From Isobaculum melis (GTDB taxonomy: Bacteria > Bacillota > Bacilli > Lactobacillales > Carnobacteriaceae): a stretch of DNA of 64,000 bases. Position 1 is the stretch's first letter. The number at the start of each line of letters is the position of its first letter. Shown one piece after another: positions 26,830-37,024 of this stretch. A model generated the notes under the pieces. That model saw nothing but the letters and a program-made list of their open reading frames with translations, was not told where the DNA came from and made no database searches. The DNA lies in assembly GCF_900111355.1 (NCBI RefSeq), contig NZ_FOHA01000006.1, forward strand, positions 93,790-157,789. Direction: 5' to 3'. The position numbers were made by a program, and so were the translations under genes.

Positions 26830-28677
26830 ATGAGTAAAAAATATGGGAAATTGGCTCAAGACATTGTTGAGAAGTTAGGTGGAAAGGAAAACATAACAGA
26901 TGCTTATCATTGTCAAACACGCCTTCGTTTTAAAATAGTAGATGAACAAAAAGTAGACAAGGAAGGTCTTGGTGAATTAGAAGGAGTCGCAACGTATTTG
27001 GTAAATGCAGGTGTTCATCAGGTTGTCATAGGGACACATGTGAAAGAGGTCTTTGAAGAGATTGAGAAAAAAGTTAATGTGACTGCAAAGAATGAACCAT
27101 CATCAGAGAAAAAAAGCATATTTAATCTCATTATTGAGTTTGTAGCGGGTACATTCCAGCCAATTATTCCTGCGTTATCTGGAGCTGGAATGGTAAAAGC
27201 TGTTCTAGCGTTGTTGGTTGTTTTTAATGTTGTTTCTGTAGAATCGCAAACCTATTATTTATTGAACTTATTTGCAGATGGCGTATTTTTCTTCCTACCT
27301 ATGATGTTAGCTTTCACAGTTGCTCAAAAGTTGAGATGCAATCCTATCTTAGCAGCTTCTGTTGCAGCGATGATGATGCATCCAAATTGGGGAGCATTAG
27401 TTGCAGCAGGGGACCCAGTTAATTTTTTTGATATTATTCCTTTTACCTTAACTACTTATACTGGGTCTGTGATTCCGATTCTTTTAATTATTTTGGTTCA
27501 ATCCTATGTGGAGAAATTACTCAATCGTGTGATACCAAAATCAGTTGAATTAGTCTTTGTACCGATGCTGACTTTCTTAATTATGGGAACTTTGGCATTT
27601 TCAGTGCTAGGGCCAATCGGCAGTATTATTGGCGGTTACCTTGCGGCGTTTTTTACGTTTTTAAGTGTGAATGCAAGTTGGGTACCAGCCGTCTTGATTG
27701 GTGGCTTTTTACCGATTATGGTAATGTTTGGTCTTCATAATGGTGTGGCTCCTTTAGGTGTCATGCAAATGGCAGAGCTTGGTTATGATAGTATTTTTGG
27801 TCCAGGCTGTGTTTGTTCAAATATTGCTCAAGCAACTGCTTCTGCAGTAGTCGCATTTAGAACAAAAGATAAAAAATTGAAGCAATTAGCTATTTCGGGT
27901 TCAATTACTGCTTATATGGGAATCACTGAACCAACTTTATATGGTGTGAATCTACCGAAAAAATACCCATTAATTGCTGCTATGATTGGTGGTGGAGCAG
28001 GTGGTTTATATGCTGGACTAACCAATACACACCGCTTTGCAACAGGATCATCTGGTTTGCCTGCAATTTTACTATATATTGGTGATAACTCGATGACTTT
28101 TTTCTGGAATATCGTGATTGCCTTGATCATTTCAGCAGTAGTTTCAGCAGTGTTAACTTATATTTTAAGTTTCAAATTTGAAAAAGAGGTAGAAATTCCA
28201 TCATTTAAAGAAGTCATTCTAGAAGATACAACAATCACTAACCCTATTAAAGGAAATGTTATTCCCTTGAGTGAAGTACAGGATGGTGCCTTTGCATCAG
28301 GTGCTCTAGGAATGGGCTTTGCTATTGAGCCAATAGAAGGAAAAGTGATTGCGCCATTCAATGGGAAAGTTGAGGCTGTTTTTCCAACAAAACATGCGAT
28401 TGGGCTTGTGTCAGATACAGGAATAGAGCTTTTAATTCATATAGGCTTGAATACTGTAGCATTAAAAGGTCAATATTTTGATACTTTGGTAGAGTCGGGG
28501 CAAACCGTTAAAAAAGGACAGGCAATCCTAAATTTTGATTTGGAAAAAATTAAAGAGGCTGGTTATGAAACGCAAGTGCCAGTTGTGATAACAAACAGTC
28601 TTCAATATTCTTCAATTGAATTAACAAATAAAGGACAATTAGTAAATAATGAAGAAGTGTTAACGGTTAGAGTATAA
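26830..28677 (+). CDS. Beta-glucoside-specific PTS transporter, IIBCA
   Basis: 615 residues in one chain. The EIIB domain (1-90) has phospho-cysteine C28 in YHCQTRLRF; the membrane EIIC domain (about 100-465) has glycine-rich segments and GITEPTLYGVN; the EIIA domain (about 480-615) has phospho-histidine H537 in LLIHIGLNTV. It imports and phosphorylates aryl- or beta-glucosides. The start follows GAAGGGAG. The 6-phospho-beta-glucosidase gene follows by 68 bp, completing the pathway. No BglG-type antiterminator is present; an RpiR operator and cre site upstream suggest transcriptional control. Confidence 0.94.
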   Translation: MSKKYGKLAQDIVEKLGGKENITDAYHCQTRLRFKIVDEQKVDKEGLGELEGVATYLVNAGVHQVVIGTHVKEVFEEIEKKVNVTAKNEPSSEKKSIFNLIIEFVAGTFQPIIPALSGAGMVKAVLALLVVFNVVSVESQTYYLLNLFADGVFFFLPMMLAFTVAQKLRCNPILAASVAAMMMHPNWGALVAAGDPVNFFDIIPFTLTTYTGSVIPILLIILVQSYVEKLLNRVIPKSVELVFVPMLTFLIMGTLAFSVLGPIGSIIGGYLAAFFTFLSVNASWVPAVLIGGFLPIMVMFGLHNGVAPLGVMQMAELGYDSIFGPGCVCSNIAQATASAVVAFRTKDKKLKQLAISGSITAYMGITEPTLYGVNLPKKYPLIAAMIGGGAGGLYAGLTNTHRFATGSSGLPAILLYIGDNSMTFFWNIVIALIISAVVSAVLTYILSFKFEKEVEIPSFKEVILEDTTITNPIKGNVIPLSEVQDGAFASGALGMGFAIEPIEGKVIAPFNGKVEAVFPTKHAIGLVSDTGIELLIHIGLNTVALKGQYFDTLVESGQTVKKGQAILNFDLEKIKEAGYETQVPVVITNSLQYSSIELTNKGQLVNNEEVLTVRV

Positions 28678-28694
28678 ACGAACTATTTCAATGA

Positions 28695-30197
<1,503 letters not shown>

Positions 30198-30284
30198 GTA
30201 ATGTTTCATGAGGCAATAGTAGAATCAATCATGCTGAACTGATCACTGTATGGCCATTCAAACTCATTTCTTCTCCACATGAGC

Positions 30285-30325
30285 AAAGCTTCAAAATGTG
30301 AATAAAAACATTTTGAAGCTTTTTG
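30285..30325 (+). terminator. Terminator after the PTS-glucosidase operon
   Basis: AAAGCTTCAAAATGT and ACATTTTGAAGCTTT form a perfect 15-bp stem with an 8-nt loop, then T. The 277-bp gap around it shows no other gene. Confidence 0.92.
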
Positions 30326-30447
30326 TTATAAAATAAGGTTGCTTGGATAGTGAAGTACTGTATCCAATATTCATAGCGATGGCGCCATTTATAAATATAG
30401 TGTCAATGTTCCAAAGAAACATATGTTATACTTGATTTGCATGATAG

Positions 30448-31203
<756 letters not shown>

Positions 31204-31209
31204 AAGAAG

Positions 31210-31245
31210 AAGTGAGCCTTTTTTTAATAGGGCTCACTTTTTTTC
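31210..31245 (+). terminator. Terminator after the nagB-like gene
   Basis: AAGTGAGCC pairs with GGGCTCACTT and is followed by seven T; the loop is also T-rich. Confidence 0.85.
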
Positions 31246-31251
31246 TTACAT

Positions 31252-31782
31252 TTAATAATCTAGTTGAAGCAATGAAAGGACAATGCGATCTTTATTATTT
31301 TCTTTAATTTTATAGCGACGCATGTTTTTCTCAATTTCTTTTTCTTCGGCAGTTCCTTCACTAAATTTATCAAAAATGGCTAAGACAGCTGTCGATAAAA
31401 TGGACATGACACCTGCACCACCAAGATCGAAGCCTAAAGATTCTGTTTCTGATAATTGACTTTTTGCAAAATGACGTACAGTTTGACAAAATTCATTTTT
31501 AATAACAATTTGCTCTTCTTTATTTTTAAATGCGATTAATAGCTCTTCCGCATTATGTGCTTCATAGATAGGGTGCTCTTTTTCTAAGAGGAATAATTCA
31601 TCTAAAACAGTTCCAGGTGTTTTATTAAGTGTTTCAGCCACTGCTTTTAAGATTTTTGTTGAGTAGCGATCAATACTTTTTTTACCTGCACTTGCTAAAG
31701 TTTGTTGGCTAATACCTGTTTTTTTGTATACATCATAGCGTTTCACACCGTTTCTTTGTAAATAGACATCAAGTAAAGTCAT
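31252..31782 (-). CDS. XRE-type helix-turn-helix protein with a C-terminal domain of unknown function
   Basis: 176 residues. The N-terminal 65 residues form a helix-turn-helix (GVKRYDVYKKTGISQQTLASAGK, STKILKAVAETLNKTPGTVLDEL) of the Cro/C1 or BglG-like small regulator type. The rest contains charged helices and one moderately hydrophobic stretch (GGAGVMSILSTAVLAIFDKF); no family is recognised. The start has GAGGAGGAAT 4-6 nt upstream. It is divergent from the ABC-F transcription unit, with a near-perfect 21-bp palindrome between the two starts. Confidence 0.8.
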   Translation of the reverse strand: MTLLDVYLQRNGVKRYDVYKKTGISQQTLASAGKKSIDRYSTKILKAVAETLNKTPGTVLDELFLLEKEHPIYEAHNAEELLIAFKNKEEQIVIKNEFCQTVRHFAKSQLSETESLGFDLGGAGVMSILSTAVLAIFDKFSEGTAEEKEIEKNMRRYKIKENNKDRIVLSLLQLDY

Positions 31783-31829
31783 TTTTATTCCTCCTCTTTT
31801 TTTATCTTTCTATATCTTAATGAAAGGTT

Positions 31830-31850
31830 ACTACAAAATATTTTAGTAGT
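31830..31850. promoter_or_regulatory. Near-perfect 21-bp palindrome, likely operator
   Basis: ACTAC and GTAGT arms flank AAATATTT; only positions 6 and 16 break the symmetry. It lies 48 bp upstream of the XRE gene start and 32 bp before the -35 of the ABC-F leader, so it may be bound by the XRE protein. Confidence 0.5.
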
Positions 31851-31881
31851 CAATTATTTTTTAGTAAGAATAGAGAATTTA

Positions 31882-31910
31882 TTGACATTCCTAAAAAGCT
31901 ATGATAAAGT
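31882..31910 (+). promoter_or_regulatory. Promoter of the ABC-F leader
   Basis: TTGACA (31882-31887) and TAAAGT (31905-31910) with a 17-bp spacer. The predicted start near 31917 leaves about 345 nt of leader before the ABC-F gene. Confidence 0.72.
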
Positions 31911-31933
31911 GCCTTTTAAGGATGGTGCTTAAA

Positions 31934-32017
31934 ATGTATTGCGGTAAACTAGAATTATTTATTACGAGACTTGGCTCCCTACAACTTGATTTAGATGAAG
32001 CGTTGTATGGAGCTTAA
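31934..32017 (+). CDS. Upstream ORF in the ABC-F leader (27 codons)
   Basis: ATG at 31934 opens a 27-residue frame (MYCGKLELF... ending ALYGA) closed by TAA at 32015. AAGGA lies 10-12 nt upstream. Its second half overlaps a strong hairpin: GGCTCC-C-TACAAC near 31973 pairs with GTTGTA-T-GGAGC ending at 32014, so ribosome position on this frame would decide whether the hairpin forms. A perfect GAGAAGG-ATTG-CCTTCTC hairpin follows at 32020-32037. Its role as a leader peptide is inferred; the peptide matches nothing I know. Confidence 0.5.
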   Translation: MYCGKLELFITRLGSLQLDLDEALYGA

Positions 32018-32122
32018 TCGAGAAGGATTGCCTTCTCTTATTCATCAGCACATAGTTTATAGATAGGTGTAGGAACTACGCTTATTTGAATTGAGCTATT
32101 TTTGCTGAAGAATATATAGATT

Positions 32123-32165
32123 AAAGGACCCTAGACATTGCTTTTGTCTGGGGTCCTTTGTTTTT
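32123..32165 (+). terminator. First leader terminator upstream of the ABC-F gene
   Basis: AAAGGACCCTAGAC pairs with GTCTGGGGTCCTTT (one G-U pair, 9-nt loop), followed by GTTTTT. It ends nearly 100 bp before the gene it would silence, as in attenuators. Confidence 0.85.
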
Positions 32166-32193
32166 GTATTTTTTGGCAAATGAAATTTGAACC

Positions 32194-32237
32194 AAAAGCA
32201 GAGGACAACGTATTTTACGTTTGCTTCTGCTTTTTTT
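32194..32237 (+). terminator. Second leader terminator upstream of the ABC-F gene
   Basis: AAAAGCAGA pairs with TCTGCTTTT, with further pairing of ACAACGT and ACGTTTG inside, followed by a run of seven T. It ends 24 bp before the ABC-F start. Confidence 0.8.
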
Positions 32238-32261
32238 ATATAAGGAAAAGAGGAATAAGAA

Positions 32262-33800
32262 ATGGGATTATTAAAAGTAGAAAATTTATCACATCGTTTT
32301 GCAGATAAAGTGTTGTATGAAAATGGGTCATTTAATTTATATAAAAATGACCATATGGGTATTGTTGGACAAAATGGTGCAGGTAAGAGTACCTTGATGG
32401 AGATTATTATTGGACAAGTCTTACCAGATGAAGGGAGTATTAAGTGGCAGGCAAATGTGAAAATTGGACATTTAGATCAATATGCTGATGTTGATCGGGA
32501 ATTAAAGATCAATGATTATCTACAATTAGCCTTTAGTGAGCTATTTGCCATTGAGCAGCGCATGACTGCATTGTACGAAGAAAGCGCAGTTTCTGGTGAT
32601 GACGAGCCCCTACTAAAAGCAGCAGAATGTCAAGAACAGCTTGAAATGCATGATTTTTATGCGATTGAAAGTACGATCAATAAAATTGTTGTAGGGCTAG
32701 GGATTGATGCAATTGGGATTGATCGACAAATGAAAACGTTAAGTGGTGGGCAGCGCGCAAAAGTCATTTTAGCGAAATTATTGTTGGAAAAACCAAATGT
32801 TTTACTATTAGATGAGCCAACCAACTTCTTGGATAAAGAGCATGTTGAATGGTTAGCTAGCTATTTAAATGAGTTTCAAGGTGCTTTTATTGTGATTTCT
32901 CATGACTATGAATTTTTAGAAAAGATCGCCACCTGTATTTGTGATATTGAATTTGGTACCATTAAAAAATACAATGGTAAATACTCAGCCTTTCTAAAAC
33001 AAAAGGAACATTTAAGAGAAGATTATATTAGACAATATAGTGCACAACAAAAGAAAATTAAAGAGACAGAAGAATTCATTCGCAAAAATATTGCAGGAAT
33101 TAATACGAAGATGGCGCAAGGACGTAGAAAGCATCTTGAAAAAATGGACCGCTTAACTGAACCTAATTTTACACAAAAGCCAACCATTAAGTTTAAAGAA
33201 GTGCCTTTGGCGTCCCACAAAGTATTGACTGTCAATCATTTATCTGTGGGATATGATCAGCCACTATTAAAAGATTTAAACTTTTCAGTGCTAGGCAATC
33301 AAAAGATTGTCATCACAGGATTTAATGGGATTGGTAAATCGACCTTGCTCAAAACATTAGTTGGTGTGAATCCATCACTTGCTGGCGGGTTTCAATTTGC
33401 GCCACAAGTGAAGGTAGGGTATTATGAACAGGATTTGATTTGGGAAAATGGTTTATTAACACCTATTCAAGTGGTTTCCGATGCACATCCTAAGTTAACT
33501 GTGAAAGAAATTAGACGTCATTTAGCGCAATGTGGTGTGAATGATAAGCATGTGACACAAGCCGTTGGTACATTAAGTGGTGGCGAACAAGCAAAAGTGA
33601 AATTATGTATTTTAACATTAAAATCAGTAAACTTTTTGATGATGGATGAGCCAACAAACCATCTGGATGTTGATGCAAAAGAAGCTTTACAAGAAGCCTT
33701 GATTGCTTTTCAAGGTACCGTATTGCTTGTTTCCCATGAAGAGAAATTTTATCGTGATTGGGCTGATAAGGTGTTATCCATTGGACAGGATTTTGAATAA
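32262..33800 (+). CDS. ABC-F family ribosome-associated ATPase (YfmM/antibiotic-resistance type)
   Basis: 512 residues with two ABC domains and no membrane segment. Walker A motifs are GQNGAGKST and GFNGIGKST, signatures LSGGQRAK and LSGGEQAK, Walker B motifs LLLDEPTNFLD and LMMDEPTNHLD. The interdomain linker (about 250-300, charged, ending GRRKHLEKMDRLTEP) reaches into the ribosomal P-site region in this family. Members rescue stalled ribosomes or protect them from antibiotics. The long leader with an upstream ORF and two terminators is the layout used for drug-induced ABC-F genes. I cannot tell a housekeeping YfmM-like protein from a true resistance factor by sequence alone. Confidence 0.9.
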   Translation: MGLLKVENLSHRFADKVLYENGSFNLYKNDHMGIVGQNGAGKSTLMEIIIGQVLPDEGSIKWQANVKIGHLDQYADVDRELKINDYLQLAFSELFAIEQRMTALYEESAVSGDDEPLLKAAECQEQLEMHDFYAIESTINKIVVGLGIDAIGIDRQMKTLSGGQRAKVILAKLLLEKPNVLLLDEPTNFLDKEHVEWLASYLNEFQGAFIVISHDYEFLEKIATCICDIEFGTIKKYNGKYSAFLKQKEHLREDYIRQYSAQQKKIKETEEFIRKNIAGINTKMAQGRRKHLEKMDRLTEPNFTQKPTIKFKEVPLASHKVLTVNHLSVGYDQPLLKDLNFSVLGNQKIVITGFNGIGKSTLLKTLVGVNPSLAGGFQFAPQVKVGYYEQDLIWENGLLTPIQVVSDAHPKLTVKEIRRHLAQCGVNDKHVTQAVGTLSGGEQAKVKLCILTLKSVNFLMMDEPTNHLDVDAKEALQEALIAFQGTVLLVSHEEKFYRDWADKVLSIGQDFE

Positions 33801-33802
33801 AA

Positions 33803-33838
33803 AAAACAAGCATTTGAAGCGCTTCAAATGCTTGTTTT
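33803..33838. terminator. Bidirectional terminator overlapping the end of the HAD gene
   Basis: An uninterrupted 36-bp palindrome (AAAACAAGCATTTGAAGC and its complement) sits between convergent genes, with T runs on both strands. It contains the last codons and the stop of the minus-strand gene. Confidence 0.9.
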
Positions 33839-34540
33839 ATCTGGTTTTAGAAGTGTCAATAATTCACTTAATTGCTGAATCTCTATGGTTGGGATAAAAG
33901 AGGTTGGATTGGCTAGAGAATGTGGATTAAACCAACAAGTATCAATTCCAGCTAAATTTCCTCCCTGAATATCTGAAGTCAAGGAATCCCCGATAATCAA
34001 TGTTTTATCAAGCACTAAATGAGGGATTCGATTAAAAACATAATCGAAATATTCCTTCATTGGTTTTTGATAGCCTGTATCCTCTGAAACAAAGACATCT
34101 TTAAATAAAGGCAGTAATTGGGCGTCAGTTAAGCGTTGATATTGTGTTTTAGAGACACCGTTTGTAACGACATATAAGTCATAGTCTTGCTGTAAAGTCT
34201 GAATAAGTGAGAAGGCACCAGAAATAAGGTGATGCCCTTGATTTAAATAAGTACGGTATTTTTTTTCAAACAAGGCACCATCTACTTGTTGGCCATATGC
34301 TTCAAATAAAAGAGAAAAACGTGTATTAAGAACCTGGCTACGCGAAATTTGCTCTTCTTCAAAGGCTTTCCATAAACCTTGGTTAATCACTTGGTATTGC
34401 AGCTTAATATCATCCGTTAAAGGGATTTGTTGCGCATCAAAAAGTGCTTGTAGTGCAAAAGCTTCAGAAGCTTGAAAATCTAATAAGGTATCATCAATGT
34501 CAAATAGTAAGGTTTGATAAGTTTTCAAAATATCCCTCAT
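33824..34540 (-). CDS. HAD-superfamily hydrolase, YjjG/YfnB type
   Basis: 238 residues: motif I LFDIDDTLLDF with nucleophile Asp and acid/base Asp, motif II VVTNGVSK, motif III Lys in YQKPMKEYF, motif IV IIGDSLTSDIQGG. The alpha-helical cap is of the C1 type. YjjG-like enzymes are nucleotidases active on dUMP and non-canonical nucleotides; that activity is by family only. The last codons lie inside the terminator shared with the ABC-F gene. Confidence 0.9.
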   Translation of the reverse strand: MRDILKTYQTLLFDIDDTLLDFQASEAFALQALFDAQQIPLTDDIKLQYQVINQGLWKAFEEEQISRSQVLNTRFSLLFEAYGQQVDGALFEKKYRTYLNQGHHLISGAFSLIQTLQQDYDLYVVTNGVSKTQYQRLTDAQLLPLFKDVFVSEDTGYQKPMKEYFDYVFNRIPHLVLDKTLIIGDSLTSDIQGGNLAGIDTCWFNPHSLANPTSFIPTIEIQQLSELLTLLKPDKTSI

Positions 34541-34766
34541 TTCATTGTAGTCGCTTCATCATTGTAGCATGATTTTATGCTATTGTTTAGAAATAAGCAA
34601 TCGGACGTTGCTTTAATTTGTTTTTGAAAGAGGAAATAATTCCTTGATTAGTTTATATATATTGTTTGTTTTCTGTTTTATAACTAAAATATTACTAGTT
34701 ATTTATTAAAAAACTATTTAGTGATATAATAAGATGGTCAAAAAACATAGGAGATTACAGACAAAA

Positions 34767-35414
34767 ATGCCAAAAGTTGATGAAGCATACATAGAAAAAA
34801 AAGTAACGATGATTTTAGATGCCGCAGTTCATATTTGTAAGGACAAACCAATTTATGAATTAACGATGAAGGATATTGTGGATGCTTGTTATATGAGTAA
34901 AGGAAACATTTATCGTTATTTTCCAGATATTAATGCCATTATTGTTGCAATGGTTAACCGCTCTCGGCGTGAAGCGGTTGTGTCTTTGGAAGAAGTTGGG
35001 CTATTTGAAGAAGATGATTCTTTGACGATTATTACTAAAATTATTGACTATATTGTGATTTATTTAGAAGAGAATATGTACACCCTTGGAAAAATTCAAA
35101 TGGAATTGATGATTTTAATGACCTGCAAGAATAAGAATTGCCATGAATTGATGAAAGTTGTTGAAATAGATGCAGGACTAATTATCTTTAAGCGCGTCAT
35201 AGAAGAGCTGGTTAAATGTGTTGGGGAAGAAAAGGCTGCTGAATTTTCTGCATTTTTACGTTTCACAGTTGAGGGGATTGTGATGAGTACCGTTTTTCAT
35301 GAGTATTATAAAGAAGAAAATCAGCTTGGATTAAAGCCGGTCTCAATCAAATGTTTATTGCGAATTTTTAAAGAAACCGCTTATATGATGATTTCTGAGG
35401 CACTGATTTCATAG
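34767..35414 (+). CDS. TetR/AcrR-family regulator
   Basis: 215 residues with an N-terminal TetR helix-turn-helix (LTMKDIVDACYMSKGNIYRYFPDINAI) and a helical ligand/dimer domain of unknown specificity. A TATAAT lies at 34725-34730, so the ATG at 34734 would be at or before the 5' end of the transcript; the ATG at 34767 behind AGGAGA is the better start, although its spacing is long (about 12 nt). There is no obvious partner gene on the same strand; the next unit is another TetR gene with its own promoter. Confidence 0.87.
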   Translation: MPKVDEAYIEKKVTMILDAAVHICKDKPIYELTMKDIVDACYMSKGNIYRYFPDINAIIVAMVNRSRREAVVSLEEVGLFEEDDSLTIITKIIDYIVIYLEENMYTLGKIQMELMILMTCKNKNCHELMKVVEIDAGLIIFKRVIEELVKCVGEEKAAEFSAFLRFTVEGIVMSTVFHEYYKEENQLGLKPVSIKCLLRIFKETAYMMISEALIS

Positions 35415-35461
35415 AACTGTGACAGCCATTTATACATAGAAGGATTTTTATTAAAAATAAG

Positions 35462-35513
35462 TTGACAGACCTGTAGTTATTTCTTATACTACAAGAAGTG
35501 ACACTATGTCACT
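35462..35513 (+). promoter_or_regulatory. Promoter with palindromic operator before the second TetR gene
   Basis: TTGACA (35462-35467) and TATACT (35485-35490) have a 17-bp spacer. AGTGACA-CTA-TGTCACT (35497-35513), a perfect palindrome, covers the transcription start, the classic position of a repressor site. The TetR protein encoded just downstream is the obvious candidate. Confidence 0.82.
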
Positions 35514-35540
35514 TTGCTGTTTGAAGGAGGAAGAGGAATT

Positions 35541-36161
35541 ATGCCAAAAGAAACTTTTAATAATTTATCAGAGGATAAAAAAGAAAGAATTATGGAAGCA
35601 GCTAGAAAAGAGTTTTCGCTACATCCTCTTCATGAAGCATCAGTAGCCAATATTATTAAAGATTTGGGAATTTCAAGAGGGAGCTTTTATAAATATTTTG
35701 AAAATTTAGAGGAGCTCTATATTTATTTTTATCACAAAGTGAAAATTGACTTTCACCAACTGATTTTTGAATCAATTGCAGAAAAAAAAGGAGATTTATT
35801 TGCGGGATTGGAGCTGTTTTTTGAGCGAATGGTGCATAAGCTATTAGATGATGAGTATGCGGCTTATTTTAAAATGACATTCACACATATGGACTATGAA
35901 ATTGGCAATAAGCTAACGCCAGAGCTCTATGCAACTGGACAACATCACCAGCCAACAACGAGCGATCAACTGATAGCGAGCATTCAAATGGATCGGTTAA
36001 AATTAAAGAGTGAAGTGGAGCTTTTTAAATTTATTAAAATGTTAATGTCAATTTTGCATGAGTTATTAAATGAAGCACTGACGAATGATTGGTCCAAGGA
36101 GAAAATATTAGCAGAGTTTCAATTAAGAATGAATTGGTTACGAAATGGATTAGAAAAATAA
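35541..36161 (+). CDS. TetR/AcrR-family regulator (autoregulated)
   Basis: 206 residues with a TetR HTH (ASVANIIKDLGISRGSFYKYFENLEELY) and a variable C-terminal domain. The ATG at 35541 has GGAGGAAGAGGA just upstream; the longer frame from 35514 starts inside the operator and leader. It is followed after 19 bp by a DUF2871 membrane protein, so the two form an operon repressed by its own first product through the AGTGACA palindrome. The ligand is unknown. Confidence 0.9.
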   Translation: MPKETFNNLSEDKKERIMEAARKEFSLHPLHEASVANIIKDLGISRGSFYKYFENLEELYIYFYHKVKIDFHQLIFESIAEKKGDLFAGLELFFERMVHKLLDDEYAAYFKMTFTHMDYEIGNKLTPELYATGQHHQPTTSDQLIASIQMDRLKLKSEVELFKFIKMLMSILHELLNEALTNDWSKEKILAEFQLRMNWLRNGLEK

Positions 36162-36180
36162 GGAAAAGAGGGTTTATTTC

Positions 36181-36594
36181 ATGAAAAAATTAGTGAGAGT
36201 TTCTGCTTTTTATGCAATATTTGGTTTACTATTTGGTGTGTTTTACCGAGAATTCACAAAAATACAAGGATTTACTGGGGAAACCCAATTATCAGTACTT
36301 CATACACATGCATTTATTTTAGGGATGTTTTTCTTCTTAATCGTGTTGTTACTAGAAAAGAATTTTAGTTTAATGAAAGAAAAACAATTTAAACTATTTT
36401 ACAGCTTTTATAATGCAGGTTTAGGAATCACATTGCTGATGTTATTGGTTCATGGTAGTATGACGGTTCTTGGAAAAGAAGCAGGTGCAGCGATTGCTGG
36501 GATTGCAGGAATTGGGCATATTTTAATAACGATTGGTTTATTCTTCTTTTTTAAAGTCTTAGCTCAAACTGTTACTGAAACCGATAAAAAATAA
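36181..36594 (+). CDS. DUF2871 membrane protein
   Basis: 137 residues with four hydrophobic segments (about 7-25, 45-62, 78-95, 108-128). The conserved text YREFTKIQGFTGETQLSVLHTHAF with His residues facing the membrane matches DUF2871. Function unknown; members often sit beside TetR regulators. Here it is the second gene of a TetR operon, so it may be an efflux or detoxification accessory protein (speculative). Confidence 0.85.
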   Translation: MKKLVRVSAFYAIFGLLFGVFYREFTKIQGFTGETQLSVLHTHAFILGMFFFLIVLLLEKNFSLMKEKQFKLFYSFYNAGLGITLLMLLVHGSMTVLGKEAGAAIAGIAGIGHILITIGLFFFFKVLAQTVTETDKK

Positions 36595-36623
36595 TAAAGT
36601 AAAATTGCTACTAACTAAAAAAT

Positions 36624-36677
36624 GAAAACATCATTTATTGAATTCTAGTAAAAAGAATTCAGTAAATGATGTTTTTT
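36624..36677 (+). terminator. Terminator after the TetR-DUF2871 operon
   Basis: AAAACATCATTTA pairs with TAAATGATGTTTT and an inner GAATTC pair extends the stem; six T follow. Confidence 0.85.
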
Positions 36678-37024
36678 ACTAGTTTTTAAGAAAAAGTAAT
36701 TACTGGAAAGCTAACCTATTTTTATGGCATCAATATTTCTGTTATTTAAAGTAGCTTTTGCAATTTATTGAGTATGTATATCATTAATGATTTTCCTGTT
36801 ATCACTGATTTAATGTGTTTTTTAAGGGAAGTTCTAAGAGAAAATAGCGAATGACTTTTTTTATTTACTAAAAAAAAGAAAAAAGAAAATAGCTTTTTTT
36901 AATAAACACTATATATCTTTATTAACTATTAGAGTATAATGATGGTTGTGTTTAAATGAATACTAATGATTATCTGTTACAGCTTATAGTAAGCATCAAA
37001 AGAAATGCGAAAGGAAGTTTTAGT
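36678..37024 (+). other. AT-rich gap with the promoter of the ScoC-like gene
   Basis: No gene is seen in this stretch. It is strongly A/T-rich with several T and A tracts. A TATAAT at 36935-36940 is the probable -10 for the MarR gene; transcription would start about 36947, so the in-frame ATG at 36956, without a ribosome site, is unlikely to be used. Confidence 0.5.

Noticed and set aside
36905..36917. ACACTATATATC, similar to half of an NrdR box
   Set aside because: NrdR boxes come in pairs before ribonucleotide reductase genes; only one imperfect copy is present and the neighbour is a MarR gene.
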